Assembly: GCA_016794365.1 (NCBI GenBank)
Contig: JAEUKB010000091.1
Span: forward strand, 1 to 64,000
Source: Myxococcales bacterium
GTDB taxonomy: Bacteria > Myxococcota_A > Polyangia > Palsa-1104 > JAEUJZ01
Direction of reading: 5' to 3'
DNA length: 64,000 bases
Below, one piece after another: positions 1 to 8,203 of this stretch. A program made the position numbers and the translations under genes. Every line of letters starts with the position of its first letter. The first letter of the stretch is position 1. The notes under the pieces are model-generated. The model saw nothing but the letters and a program-made list of their open reading frames with translations, ran no database searches and was not told where the DNA came from.

Positions 1-1413
1 GAATATCTGAGCGGCGATCCGTTGTCGGTGCGGCTTCGCAACCTCGGCGGCAAGCTTCAGCTTCCTGACACCCTGCGCATCAGTCGTCAAATCGCCTCCG
101 CCCTCGCCGCCACCCACGCCAAAGGGATAGTTCACAGAGATTTAAAACCTGACAATGTGATGTTGGTGCCGGATTCGGAGGTGGCGGGGGGAGAGCGGGT
201 TAAAATTCTTGACTTTGGCATCGCGAAGGTCATCACGGACTACAGTGGTCCCGGCGCTGAGGAGTTCAAGACGAACACCGGGCTGGTGTTGGGGACCGCG
301 ACGTACATGGCTCCCGAGCAGTGCAAGGGCGCGGGCGATGTGACGGAGAAGGCGGACGTGTACTCGCTGGCAGTGGTGATGTATCGGATGTGCTGCGGCA
401 AGGTGCCGTTTCGCGCCGAGGGCCCGGGCGAGGTCATGGCGATGCACATCTTTTCGCAGCCGAAGCCGCTGCGAGAGGTCGATCCGCGCGTTCCTGAGCC
501 ACTGGCGGCGCTGATCCATCGCATGATGTCGAAAGAGCCGCACGAGCGTCCGACGATGACTCAGGTGGCGACAGAGCTGGAAAAGATGGCGATGACCATC
601 ACGGGGCCGGTCTCGGTTCCGACGGTGACTGCACCGGTGGCTGCGGTGGCGGCACCTGCTGCGACGGGGGCTGCGGAGCCGGTGGCTGCTTCGTCTAGTG
701 CTGCGAGTCAGCCTTCGACGCTGGGCACGGCGCTGGGTCAGAGTGGAAGTGCTCCAGCGGTTCCGGTGGGATCTCGCTCGCGTGCGGGCTGGCTGGTGGC
801 TGCGGTGCTGCTGCTCGGTGGGGTCGGGGTTAGCATTCCGTACGGCCTGCATCACATGCCGCAGCTGCTGGCTCGCAAAGCGAAGCCCGTGTACTGGAAC
901 GTGGCGTCGTCGCCGGTGGCGCAGGTGATTCGCAAAGCAGACGGGCAGGTGATGGGCTCAACGCCGTGGACGTACACGCTGCCGCAAGGGACGGGGCGAC
1001 AGCTCTTTGTGCTACGGGCCGACGGCTATGTCGCGCAGGAAGTGTGGTTTGACGAAGCCAGCTCAGCGACGCAAAACGTGACGCTGGTGGCGGAACCGAA
1101 AGCGCCGTCTGAGCCTGTGATTCCCGATGGTGGATCAACGGGAAGTGCGCCGGTGATCGTGATTCAAGACGGTGGAGCGACGGCTGGATCGGCGGTTCAG
1201 GTTGCCAATCCGACGGAGCGTCCAGTGCCTTCGGGGGCGAACGGGCAGGGCGCTACAGAAAAGCCGACGGTGGGCTCGGTAAAGGCGGGTCGTCCGTCGG
1301 GATTCGGCGCTGCGCAAGGGGCCAAAGGGACGGGAAATAAGCCGCTTCCTCGCCTGGGTTCTGAGGCGGAGCTGCTCAAAGACGATGACATCGCGATCCT
1401 CAAGGACGACTAA
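1..1413 (+). CDS. Ser/Thr protein kinase, C-terminal part (5' end outside window)
   Basis: The frame is open from the first base, so the N-lobe lies upstream of the window. Visible kinase motifs are the catalytic loop HRDLKPDN (about residues 45-52 of this fragment), DFG (71-73) and the APE-type motif in TYMAPEQ (about 104-106), so the kinase should be active. After the kinase domain come an Ala/Pro-rich linker, one membrane segment (about 261-283) and a PEGA-like domain (about 297-350) that should lie outside the membrane. This is a standard myxobacterial membrane kinase layout. The catalytic loop and DFG regions use AT-rich codons (ATA, AGA, TTA, AAA) unlike the rest of the gene; see findings. 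A tail ending in acidic residues follows the PEGA domain. The downstream gene converges on it. Confidence 0.93.
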   Translation, partial: EYLSGDPLSVRLRNLGGKLQLPDTLRISRQIASALAATHAKGIVHRDLKPDNVMLVPDSEVAGGERVKILDFGIAKVITDYSGPGAEEFKTNTGLVLGTATYMAPEQCKGAGDVTEKADVYSLAVVMYRMCCGKVPFRAEGPGEVMAMHIFSQPKPLREVDPRVPEPLAALIHRMMSKEPHERPTMTQVATELEKMAMTITGPVSVPTVTAPVAAVAAPAATGAAEPVAASSSAASQPSTLGTALGQSGSAPAVPVGSRSRAGWLVAAVLLLGGVGVSIPYGLHHMPQLLARKAKPVYWNVASSPVAQVIRKADGQVMGSTPWTYTLPQGTGRQLFVLRADGYVAQEVWFDEASSATQNVTLVAEPKAPSEPVIPDGGSTGSAPVIVIQDGGATAGSAVQVANPTERPVPSGANGQGATEKPTVGSVKAGRPSGFGAAQGAKGTGNKPLPRLGSEAELLKDDDIAILKDD

Positions 1414-1466
1414 GGACGATTCGCGTCGGGACTTTGGACATCCTGCGCCGACGCAGCGGGCGATCC

Positions 1467-2504
1467 TTAGCGCGCAAAACGGTAGCTGAAGTTGAGCAGT
1501 CCGGTGTGCCGTTGATACGGTGATGTACCGTCGCTGGGCAGGCTGAAATAGCCAGTGTAGCGGGCGCTGATCGCGAAGCCTTTGGGCAGTGGACGCTCGA
1601 GATCGAGAAGGGCGACGCTGCGGTTGTCCTCGTCGATGCTTTGGATCGGAAAGGTCAGTCCCGGCGCGGCTTTTTGCAAGTTGAGCTGTCCTTTCATCGT
1701 CACAAACAGCTCGCCGGGCAGATGGAACGCAACCTTGAGCATCGGCAAGTGGCGCTGATAGCTCTCTAGTTCCGACGACGAGAGGTTGATTTGCGCGGTG
1801 TAGCCAAGCTGAATCAAGAGCGGACCTTGCCACTGAATGCTCGTCGAGATGGCGATGAAGACATCGCTGCGAACTGGTCCGTAAAACCGCAGGTCGGCGC
1901 GACTCTGCAGACCGAGATCGACGTCATGACCTAGCTCGGGATCGCCCGCGTGAATGCGTCCGCCGAGCTTGGCCTGCAGCGACGGACCCACAAAGCTCTG
2001 AAGCGGATCGGGCTTGTAGTCAAAGAGCTGTCCCGTGAGCTGAAGTCCACCGTCTATGCGATGTCCGTTTTCAAGCGGCTTCTGCGAGTGAAAGCGTACG
2101 CCAGCGCTCACCGAGCGAAAGTCTCGCTTCAGATACGTCGGTGCGTCGGCTTGAAAGGCGTCGTAATAGTCAATCGTCCCGAGGATCAGCGTGCGACCGA
2201 GCTTGGCTCCATGTTCGTAACCGAGCTGCGCGACGAAGACGTTCTGGGCCTGCGCTTCGGGTGTAAAGAACACTTTTCCCGTCGTGGTTGCTGACAGTCT
2301 CAGTCGCTGCTTCGGTCCAAAATAGCCAAGCGTTCCAGCAAGCAGTCCGCGAAACAGCGGCGCTCCTTGTGGATCCACGCCGAGCGAACCGTCGCTGGGC
2401 ACTCGGGCTGGATTGCTGTCGTACTCGATGCCTGCGTCGGCAGCCACTGTGCCCGAAAGCGCAGCGGGATAACCGACGAGCAGCAAGCCAAAGAGCCCAA
2501 ACAT
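1467..2504 (-). CDS. Putative outer-membrane beta-barrel protein
   Basis: A 345-residue protein with a hydrophobic N-terminus that looks like a signal peptide (GLFGLLLVGYPAALSGTVAA), followed by alternating polar/hydrophobic stretches. Many segments run R-L-x-L-S-A, D-x-G-L-Q-S-R-A-D-L and I-S-A-R-Y-T-G-Y, and the protein ends in an aromatic residue motif (NFSYRFAR). This pattern fits a beta-barrel or capsule/secretion-associated outer-membrane protein. I do not recognise a named family. The ATG at 2504 is the only start that keeps the whole signal peptide; no good Shine-Dalgarno is visible before it. It is divergent from the GH57 gene, with 67 bp between the starts. Confidence 0.7.
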   Translation of the reverse strand: MFGLFGLLLVGYPAALSGTVAADAGIEYDSNPARVPSDGSLGVDPQGAPLFRGLLAGTLGYFGPKQRLRLSATTTGKVFFTPEAQAQNVFVAQLGYEHGAKLGRTLILGTIDYYDAFQADAPTYLKRDFRSVSAGVRFHSQKPLENGHRIDGGLQLTGQLFDYKPDPLQSFVGPSLQAKLGGRIHAGDPELGHDVDLGLQSRADLRFYGPVRSDVFIAISTSIQWQGPLLIQLGYTAQINLSSSELESYQRHLPMLKVAFHLPGELFVTMKGQLNLQKAAPGLTFPIQSIDEDNRSVALLDLERPLPKGFAISARYTGYFSLPSDGTSPYQRHTGLLNFSYRFAR

Positions 2505-2571
2505 CGGGCGAAGAATACCTGAAAGCGTCGGCGCGCAGACTAGGTGATAGCATCGTGCCAGGACTTGCTCG

Positions 2572-5031
2572 ATGAAAGCTGCTCAGCGTCTCGTCTGCAT
2601 TCATGGTCACTTCTATCAGCCGCCGCGTGAAAATCCGTGGCTTCAGACGATCGAAGTACAGGACTCGGCGTTTCCGTATCACGACTGGAATGAACGCATC
2701 ACCGCCGAGTGCTACGAGCCGAACGCGTATGCGCGCATCCTCGACGAGCAAGGAAAGATCGTCAGCATCGGCAGCAACTACGAGCGGATCAGCTTCAACT
2801 TCGGTCCGACGCTGCTTTCGTGGATGCAGGCGCACTGTCCGCGTGTCTACGAAGGAATCTTGCTGGCGGACAAGCAGAGCTTGCTGCGCTTTTCGGGTCA
2901 CGGCTCGGCGCTGGCGCAAGCGTATAACCACGCGATCTTGCCGCTCTGTAACGAGCGAGACAAGCGAACACAGGTGCGCTGGGGCGTGCGTGACTTTGCG
3001 AGTCGCTTTGGACGGCTACCGGAAGGAATGTGGCTGGCTGAGACGGCGGTTGACCTGGAATCGCTCGATGCGCTGGCGAAGGAAGGCATTCGCTTTACGA
3101 TCTTGGCACCGCATCAAGCCAAAGCGGTTCGTCGTCTGGGAGATGCCAACTTTGTCGATGTCAGCGGCGGACGCGTCGATCCATCCATGCCTTACGAGGT
3201 TGCGCTTCCGTCGGGACGACGCATAGCTGTGTTCTTTTACGACGGACAGACCTCGCGAGCGGTGGCGTTCGAGCGGCTGCTCAATCACGGCGACAAGCTG
3301 GCGGAGCGGCTGTTGCAAGGCTTTTCGCCGAGTCGAGAACACGCGCAGCTCGTTCACATTGCCACCGACGGAGAAACCTACGGGCATCATCACAAATATG
3401 GCGAAATGGCGCTGGCGTTTGCGCTGCGCGTCATTGAACAGACCGACGGTGTCCGTCTGACCAACTATGCAGAGATGCTGGCGCTGTATCCGCCGACGCA
3501 CGAGGCTCAGATCGTCGAAAAGACCGCGTGGAGCTGCGCACACGGCATCGAGCGCTGGGCGTCGAACTGTGGCTGTAACAGCGGTGGAAATCCGGGCTGG
3601 CATCAGCGCTGGCGGGCTCCGCTGCGAGCCGCACTCGATCTGCTGCGGGATCGACTGGCGCCACTTTACGAGCAAGCGACGCTGGCGCTGCTGACCGATC
3701 CGTGGCAAGCGCGCGATGCCTATATTGACGTGATTCTCGACGGTAAACCGGAAGTACGCGAGCGCTTTTTGCGACAGATCACCAAGCGTCCGTTGTCGAG
3801 CAGCGAAGCCGCGAAGGTGTTTCAGCTTCTGGAAATGCAGCGTCATCTGCTGCTGATGTACACAAGCTGCGGCTGGTTTTTCGACGACATTTCCGGTCCA
3901 GAGCCGCTGCAAAACCTGCTGTACGCGGCGCGAGCGATGCAGCTTGCTCAGACGGCGCTCGCTGTGGACGTAGAGCCCGCATTTCTGGACATCCTGGCGA
4001 CGGCAGAGAGCAATCTTCCCGACGTGGGAAATGGACGAAAGCTGTACGAGACGCAAGTTCGTCCGCGCAAAGTGGATCTGGCCAAAGCGTTTGCTCATTA
4101 TGCGATCACGTCGCTGTTTCAGTCGTACGAAGAGCCAATTCGCGTCTACGGCTACGAGGTGCGTCCTCGGGAACATCACTCGCTGCGCGCGGGACGCATC
4201 AGCCTGGCTTTCGGTCGTGCCGATGTCTCGACGGTGGTGACGCAAGAGTCCGCCGATCTGTGCTTTGCAGTGCTGCACTTTGGCGATCACAACCTCGTCG
4301 GTGGAGTGATTCCAACCAAGAGCGAAGGCTTTGTCGCCGAGCTGCGTCGCACACTGCTTGCTCCGTTTGAACGGGCCGATCTTCCGACGGTGCTGCGACT
4401 GGTTGATCACTACTTTGGATCATCAACCTACACGCTGCGTGAGCTGTTTCGTGACGATCAGCGACGGATCTTGGATCGACTGCTGCGTACTACTCGCGAA
4501 GAAGTCGAAGCTGAGCTGCGCAAGATCTACGGCACCCACGCGCCGCTGCTGCGGTTTTTGACCGATCTGCACGCACCGCTGCCGCCTGCGCTCAAGACCG
4601 CAGCGGAACAGTCGCTCCAGCTGGATCTGCTTCGGCAGCTGGCAGCACCGTCGCCAGATTTTGCGGACATTCGACGGCTGCTCGACGAAGCCCAGCGCAG
4701 TGGGGTTTCGCTCGACGAAAGTGCGCTCAGCTTTGCGCTGTCTCAGCTGCTTCAGCGTCTGGGAGATAAGCTGCGCGAGCTGCCCGATTCCGCAAAGACC
4801 TTACAAGCGCTGCTCGACGCGGTTCAGTTGGCGATGGTTCCGTCGAGAAAAGTGGACTTGTGGCGTACGCAGAACCTGTTTTACGAGCTGCTTCAGACGG
4901 TCTATCCCGATCAGCTCAGCCGTTCCCAAAAGAGCGGCAGCGACACGATGCGGACGACCAAGTGGCTGCGTTTGTTTGGTCAGCTCGGTGACAAGCTGTC
5001 GATTCGCCTGCCCGCAAGCCTGGCCAAGTAA
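2572..5031 (+). CDS. GH57-type glycoside hydrolase with DUF3536 (alpha-amylase/4-alpha-glucanotransferase-like)
   Basis: An 819-residue protein. The N-terminus holds the GH57 signature (IHGHFYQPPRENPW), the middle has WLAETAVDLESLD, and further on TDGETYGHHHKYGE gives the conserved Asp/His-rich motif. These are the GH57 catalytic regions. The second half matches the DUF3536 architecture, with a helical C-terminus. Family members act on alpha-glucans (glycogen turnover), and no signal peptide is seen, so it is probably cytoplasmic. A GH13 enzyme lies about 30 kb away in the window, but nothing here links the two. The ATG start follows directly after a divergent intergenic region. Exact substrate cannot be read from sequence. 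Confidence 0.85.
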   Translation: MKAAQRLVCIHGHFYQPPRENPWLQTIEVQDSAFPYHDWNERITAECYEPNAYARILDEQGKIVSIGSNYERISFNFGPTLLSWMQAHCPRVYEGILLADKQSLLRFSGHGSALAQAYNHAILPLCNERDKRTQVRWGVRDFASRFGRLPEGMWLAETAVDLESLDALAKEGIRFTILAPHQAKAVRRLGDANFVDVSGGRVDPSMPYEVALPSGRRIAVFFYDGQTSRAVAFERLLNHGDKLAERLLQGFSPSREHAQLVHIATDGETYGHHHKYGEMALAFALRVIEQTDGVRLTNYAEMLALYPPTHEAQIVEKTAWSCAHGIERWASNCGCNSGGNPGWHQRWRAPLRAALDLLRDRLAPLYEQATLALLTDPWQARDAYIDVILDGKPEVRERFLRQITKRPLSSSEAAKVFQLLEMQRHLLLMYTSCGWFFDDISGPEPLQNLLYAARAMQLAQTALAVDVEPAFLDILATAESNLPDVGNGRKLYETQVRPRKVDLAKAFAHYAITSLFQSYEEPIRVYGYEVRPREHHSLRAGRISLAFGRADVSTVVTQESADLCFAVLHFGDHNLVGGVIPTKSEGFVAELRRTLLAPFERADLPTVLRLVDHYFGSSTYTLRELFRDDQRRILDRLLRTTREEVEAELRKIYGTHAPLLRFLTDLHAPLPPALKTAAEQSLQLDLLRQLAAPSPDFADIRRLLDEAQRSGVSLDESALSFALSQLLQRLGDKLRELPDSAKTLQALLDAVQLAMVPSRKVDLWRTQNLFYELLQTVYPDQLSRSQKSGSDTMRTTKWLRLFGQLGDKLSIRLPASLAK

Positions 5032-5140
5032 GGTCGTGTACCGAGTGAAAACCCCTTGCGGACGCCGCTGATTTGCTAGACTGAGCGAAGGGTCGTCGCA
5101 TCGGGTTGATGACTCGGATTTGCATCGCGGAGAAAGCGTC

Positions 5141-6685
5141 ATGACAAGGACTCGTCGCTCGGCTTGGATGGTTGGACTGCTTCTCGGGACGACAGCCGTC
5201 GCGCAGGCAGAGACTGGCCAAGTGGTCGAAGGAACTGCGTCGCTCGAAGAGCTTCAGCTTGGCGCAGCGATTCGTAGCAAACAGGCGCTGCCAGAGCTCG
5301 TCGCAGACTTCGATGATCACGTCGATGAACAGACTGTGCAGTCGCTGGCTCGTCGCTTCGGTGCTCGCTTCGTCGCAGAGTCGAGCTACGTCAGCCACGA
5401 TCGCATCTATCGTGTTGTACTCGACGGTGATGCCAATCGTGACAGCCGCTTGCTGAACATCTTGCGTGCCCTGCGTCGGGACGCGCGGGTCGAAGCCGTT
5501 GATCTGGCGCTCATGTATCAAATTCCTGAGACAGCTCCCGGCGCACTCACGGGTGACGATGCTGTTTCGCAGCTTGGTCCGTCGGTACAGAATCGGGCTG
5601 CTCCGCAAGATCGAGACGGTAAGCCTCGCTTTCAGCCAAACGATCCCAAATATCGCTATCAGTGGCATCTGGACCAGATCAACATGCCAGAGGCGTGGAT
5701 GCTGACGCGCGGCGAAGGAGTCGTCGTCGCAGTCATCGACACAGGCGTGACCAAAGTCGAAGACTTGGGCGGAACAGAGCTCGTTCCTGGCTGGAACTTT
5801 GTCGATGACAATGCAGACTCCAGCGACGATCACGGACACGGAACGCACGTTGCTGGAACGATCGCTCAGACGACGGACAATGGACTGGGCGTCGCGGGAG
5901 TGGCTCCTCACGCGAGGATCATGCCGATCAAGGTTCTGTCGGGTTCAGGCAGTGGTTCCGTCGGTGGAATTGCAGAAGGAATCCGCTGGGCCGCCGATCA
6001 TGGTGCCAAAGTGATCAACATGAGCCTCGGTGGACCGTTTAACTCGCCGGTGCTCGCCAATGCTGTTCGCTACGCGCATGAACATGGCGTCGTCGTCGTC
6101 TGTGCTGCTGGCAACGATGGACGTGGTCGCGTGAGCTATCCTGCTGCCAACCGTGGAGCCATTGCCGTCGCTGCAACTCAGTTTGACGAGACAACCACGT
6201 TCTACTCGAACTGGGGCAAAGAGATCTTTATCGCGGCACCCGGCGGCAACACGCGAATCGATCAAAACGGAGACGGCATTCCCGACGGAGTCCTTCAAAA
6301 CACGGTCGTTCCGGGCGACATCTCTCGTCAGGACTATCTGGGTTTTATGGGGACCTCAATGGCATCACCACACGTCGCTGGCGTGGCTGCGCTGGTGGTT
6401 AGCCAAGGCGTAACCGACCCTGATGCCGTCGCCAAGATCCTGAAGCAGTCCGCTCGTCGTCCCAAGCATTATCGAGGAAACCACGACAATCATTACGGCG
6501 CGGGCATCATCGATGCGCTGGCTGCGGTGCAAGAAGCGCGGGCTCAGGTCACGACGGCGAGGCGTGCGGGCTCTCCACCCGTGGGAATTCGACTGCTGGC
6601 GCTTGGTCTGATTGCTGCGTCGCTAACCTTTGCGGCAATCCGTCGGCGCAGCTTCATTTCGTCAGGGAACGGTGCTGCGCTGTAG
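5141..6685 (+). CDS. Secreted subtilisin-family (S8) serine protease with C-terminal membrane anchor
   Basis: A 514-residue protein. The catalytic triad is intact: Asp in AVIDTGV (about residue 200), His in HGHGTHVAG (about 233) and Ser in GTSMASPHVAG (about 406). The N-terminus has a signal peptide (WMVGLLLGTTAVAQA) and a propeptide-like region of about 150 residues. The C-terminus has a hydrophobic segment followed by RRR, which suggests an anchor or sorting tail of the type seen on myxobacterial surface proteins. I chose the ATG at 5141 because a GGAGAAAG Shine-Dalgarno precedes it; an in-frame TTG at 5120 is possible but has none. Its 3' end overlaps the convergent aminopeptidase gene by 24 bp. 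Confidence 0.92.
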   Translation: MTRTRRSAWMVGLLLGTTAVAQAETGQVVEGTASLEELQLGAAIRSKQALPELVADFDDHVDEQTVQSLARRFGARFVAESSYVSHDRIYRVVLDGDANRDSRLLNILRALRRDARVEAVDLALMYQIPETAPGALTGDDAVSQLGPSVQNRAAPQDRDGKPRFQPNDPKYRYQWHLDQINMPEAWMLTRGEGVVVAVIDTGVTKVEDLGGTELVPGWNFVDDNADSSDDHGHGTHVAGTIAQTTDNGLGVAGVAPHARIMPIKVLSGSGSGSVGGIAEGIRWAADHGAKVINMSLGGPFNSPVLANAVRYAHEHGVVVVCAAGNDGRGRVSYPAANRGAIAVAATQFDETTTFYSNWGKEIFIAAPGGNTRIDQNGDGIPDGVLQNTVVPGDISRQDYLGFMGTSMASPHVAGVAALVVSQGVTDPDAVAKILKQSARRPKHYRGNHDNHYGAGIIDALAAVQEARAQVTTARRAGSPPVGIRLLALGLIAASLTFAAIRRRSFISSGNGAAL

Positions 6686-7762
6686 CTTGGCAAGCTGACG
6701 GAGCCACTCTGCTCCGTCGCTGCGTACTCGTGCTTCGCGATACAGTGAGACATAGCGCTTCAAGTCCCCGTCGCACAACGCCATCAGCGCTTCTTGTAGA
6801 CCACTGCTTTCGTGATAGACGGCAAACGACAGCATCAGCGCGTTGTTGATCGGTCCTTCTGCCAGCCGTTTGTAGCGACGCGATTGCGGGAACGTCAGAC
6901 GATAGCTTTGGCTGATCTCTTGAAAGATGGCTTCTCGCTGTTCGAGAAGCTGTTTCTTTGGCAGCTGGACTTCTGCGGCTCGTCGATAAAAGCGCGTCAG
7001 TCGTTCAAGCTGAGGTGCCAGCCAGGCTGAAAATTCCTTTTGATCGCGCAGTCCTTCGTCGGCAATTGCAAAGACACGCTCGCTCTGCGAGATGTCCCCG
7101 CGTGAGCGATAAAACTCCGCTGCACCTTGATTGCCAACCATCGTCGCAAAGCTTTCGTTCAGATCGGATGCGCCGGGCAAAAACACCGTCGAGTGTGCCA
7201 TTTCATGCAAGATTGTCTCGACGGCACGCACTTCTCCAGCGTCGGTAAAATCGCTCAGCATCGAACGATAAATGGGCGAAATCAGATAACCCAGCGTCGA
7301 GTACGCACCGACTGGTCGCAGATACACGTCAAAGCCAGCGTCGGCAAAGCGCTTGGACTCTTTTTTGGCATCTTGCAGATCGAAAAAGCCCAAATACGGG
7401 ACACGTCCGACGAGCGGAAAACGAAACGAGCGCACTTGCAGCGTGTGCTTGGGCGCAACCGTCAGGTTGTACGCGACGGGCCCACCCGGATCGACATAGC
7501 GCGAAAATTCCGCACCGCCTCGGAGACCGAGCTTTTCGATCCCGAACTGCCGAGCTTGCATGACCACTTCGAGTCGCTGACGCAGCTCCTCGCTGGTCTT
7601 GGGATCGGCAATCACATCGCTGACATGCCGACGAATTCGCAACAGGTGCAGCTGTCCACCGGCTTGCTGTGACAGATAGTGCGCGGTGTAACAGCCTTCT
7701 TGCAGCGTCGATAAAGCCACAGCCAGACCCACGGATGCGCGGCGGAGCCAGTATCGAACCAT
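6662..7762 (-). CDS. Predicted aminopeptidase (COG4324 / Aminopep family), lipoprotein
   Basis: A 366-residue protein. Starting at the ATG at 7762 gives a short export signal with a Cys (ALSTLQEGC) followed by TAHYLSQQAGGQLHLL and VIADP, which is the typical opening of COG4324 predicted aminopeptidases. The zinc-site region reads LHEMAHSTVF, with the downstream glutamate in LNESFATMVGNQG; the spacing AYSTLGYL ... HExAH ... NESFA matches the family. The protein is therefore probably a periplasm-facing zinc metallopeptidase. The same frame is open upstream to 8089, but the added 109 residues are not protein-like and overlap a better small ORF, so I reject the longer start. It lies 28 bp downstream of the small ORF ending at 7791. 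Confidence 0.85.
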   Translation of the reverse strand: MVRYWLRRASVGLAVALSTLQEGCYTAHYLSQQAGGQLHLLRIRRHVSDVIADPKTSEELRQRLEVVMQARQFGIEKLGLRGGAEFSRYVDPGGPVAYNLTVAPKHTLQVRSFRFPLVGRVPYLGFFDLQDAKKESKRFADAGFDVYLRPVGAYSTLGYLISPIYRSMLSDFTDAGEVRAVETILHEMAHSTVFLPGASDLNESFATMVGNQGAAEFYRSRGDISQSERVFAIADEGLRDQKEFSAWLAPQLERLTRFYRRAAEVQLPKKQLLEQREAIFQEISQSYRLTFPQSRRYKRLAEGPINNALMLSFAVYHESSGLQEALMALCDGDLKRYVSLYREARVRSDGAEWLRQLAKLQRSTVP

Positions 7763-7790
7763 TGAATCGTCCGACAAATGACGCGGTAGC

Positions 7791-8039
7791 TCATTCGATA
7801 AGTGACTCAGCGACGGTTGGCACGAAATCTTGCGCCATCGCATGGTCCAGCGCTCCCGCCAGTGCGCCCAAGTCTGGTACACCAAGCTGCGGCGCAGCCG
7901 ATCCCGAAGCCAAAGCGAACGCATCTTTACCGTATACCACGACCGTCTCGAACTTCGGCTGCGTGGACCGGGCTTCACAAAAAATTCGGTCGGTTGCTGG
8001 TCCTTTGAGTTTTCTTCCGTAGAGAAGCAGGGCTCCCAA
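7791..8039 (-). CDS. Small protein of unknown function (82 aa), TTG start
   Basis: An 82-residue ORF with protein-like composition (GALLLYGRKLKG, KFETVVVYGKDAF, FVPTVAESLIE) in contrast to the other frames here. The only start after the upstream in-frame stop is TTG at 8039, with a weak GAG upstream. It lies 28 bp before the aminopeptidase lipoprotein gene on the same strand and could be cotranscribed with it. I do not recognise the family. It has no signal peptide and no membrane segment. Confidence 0.45.
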   Translation of the reverse strand: MGALLLYGRKLKGPATDRIFCEARSTQPKFETVVVYGKDAFALASGSAAPQLGVPDLGALAGALDHAMAQDFVPTVAESLIE

Positions 8040-8203
8040 TCGAAATTTGTTTGCTCAAAGCCCCAAAACCATGATAGGAAACCGAGCACGATGATGTGTT
8101 ATCCATGTCCTCGACCGAGCGCTTATGTACCGTGTCCAAAGCGATCGATGTAGAAGCATGGATGGTTTCGCTCAAACCGCCTTTTGGACCGAAACGGTAA
8201 GTG

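Noticed and set aside
3016..4410. 464-codon minus-strand ORF inside the GH57 gene
   Set aside because: Shadow of a strong GH57 gene; the product is Arg/Gln/His-rich without any motif.
5056..5082. TTGCGG/TAGACT as a promoter of the subtilisin gene
   Set aside because: A 15-base spacer and poor -35 match; not convincing.
7763..8089. N-terminal extension of the aminopeptidase to 8089
   Set aside because: Trp/Arg-rich, not protein-like, overlaps a better small ORF and would bury the export signal.
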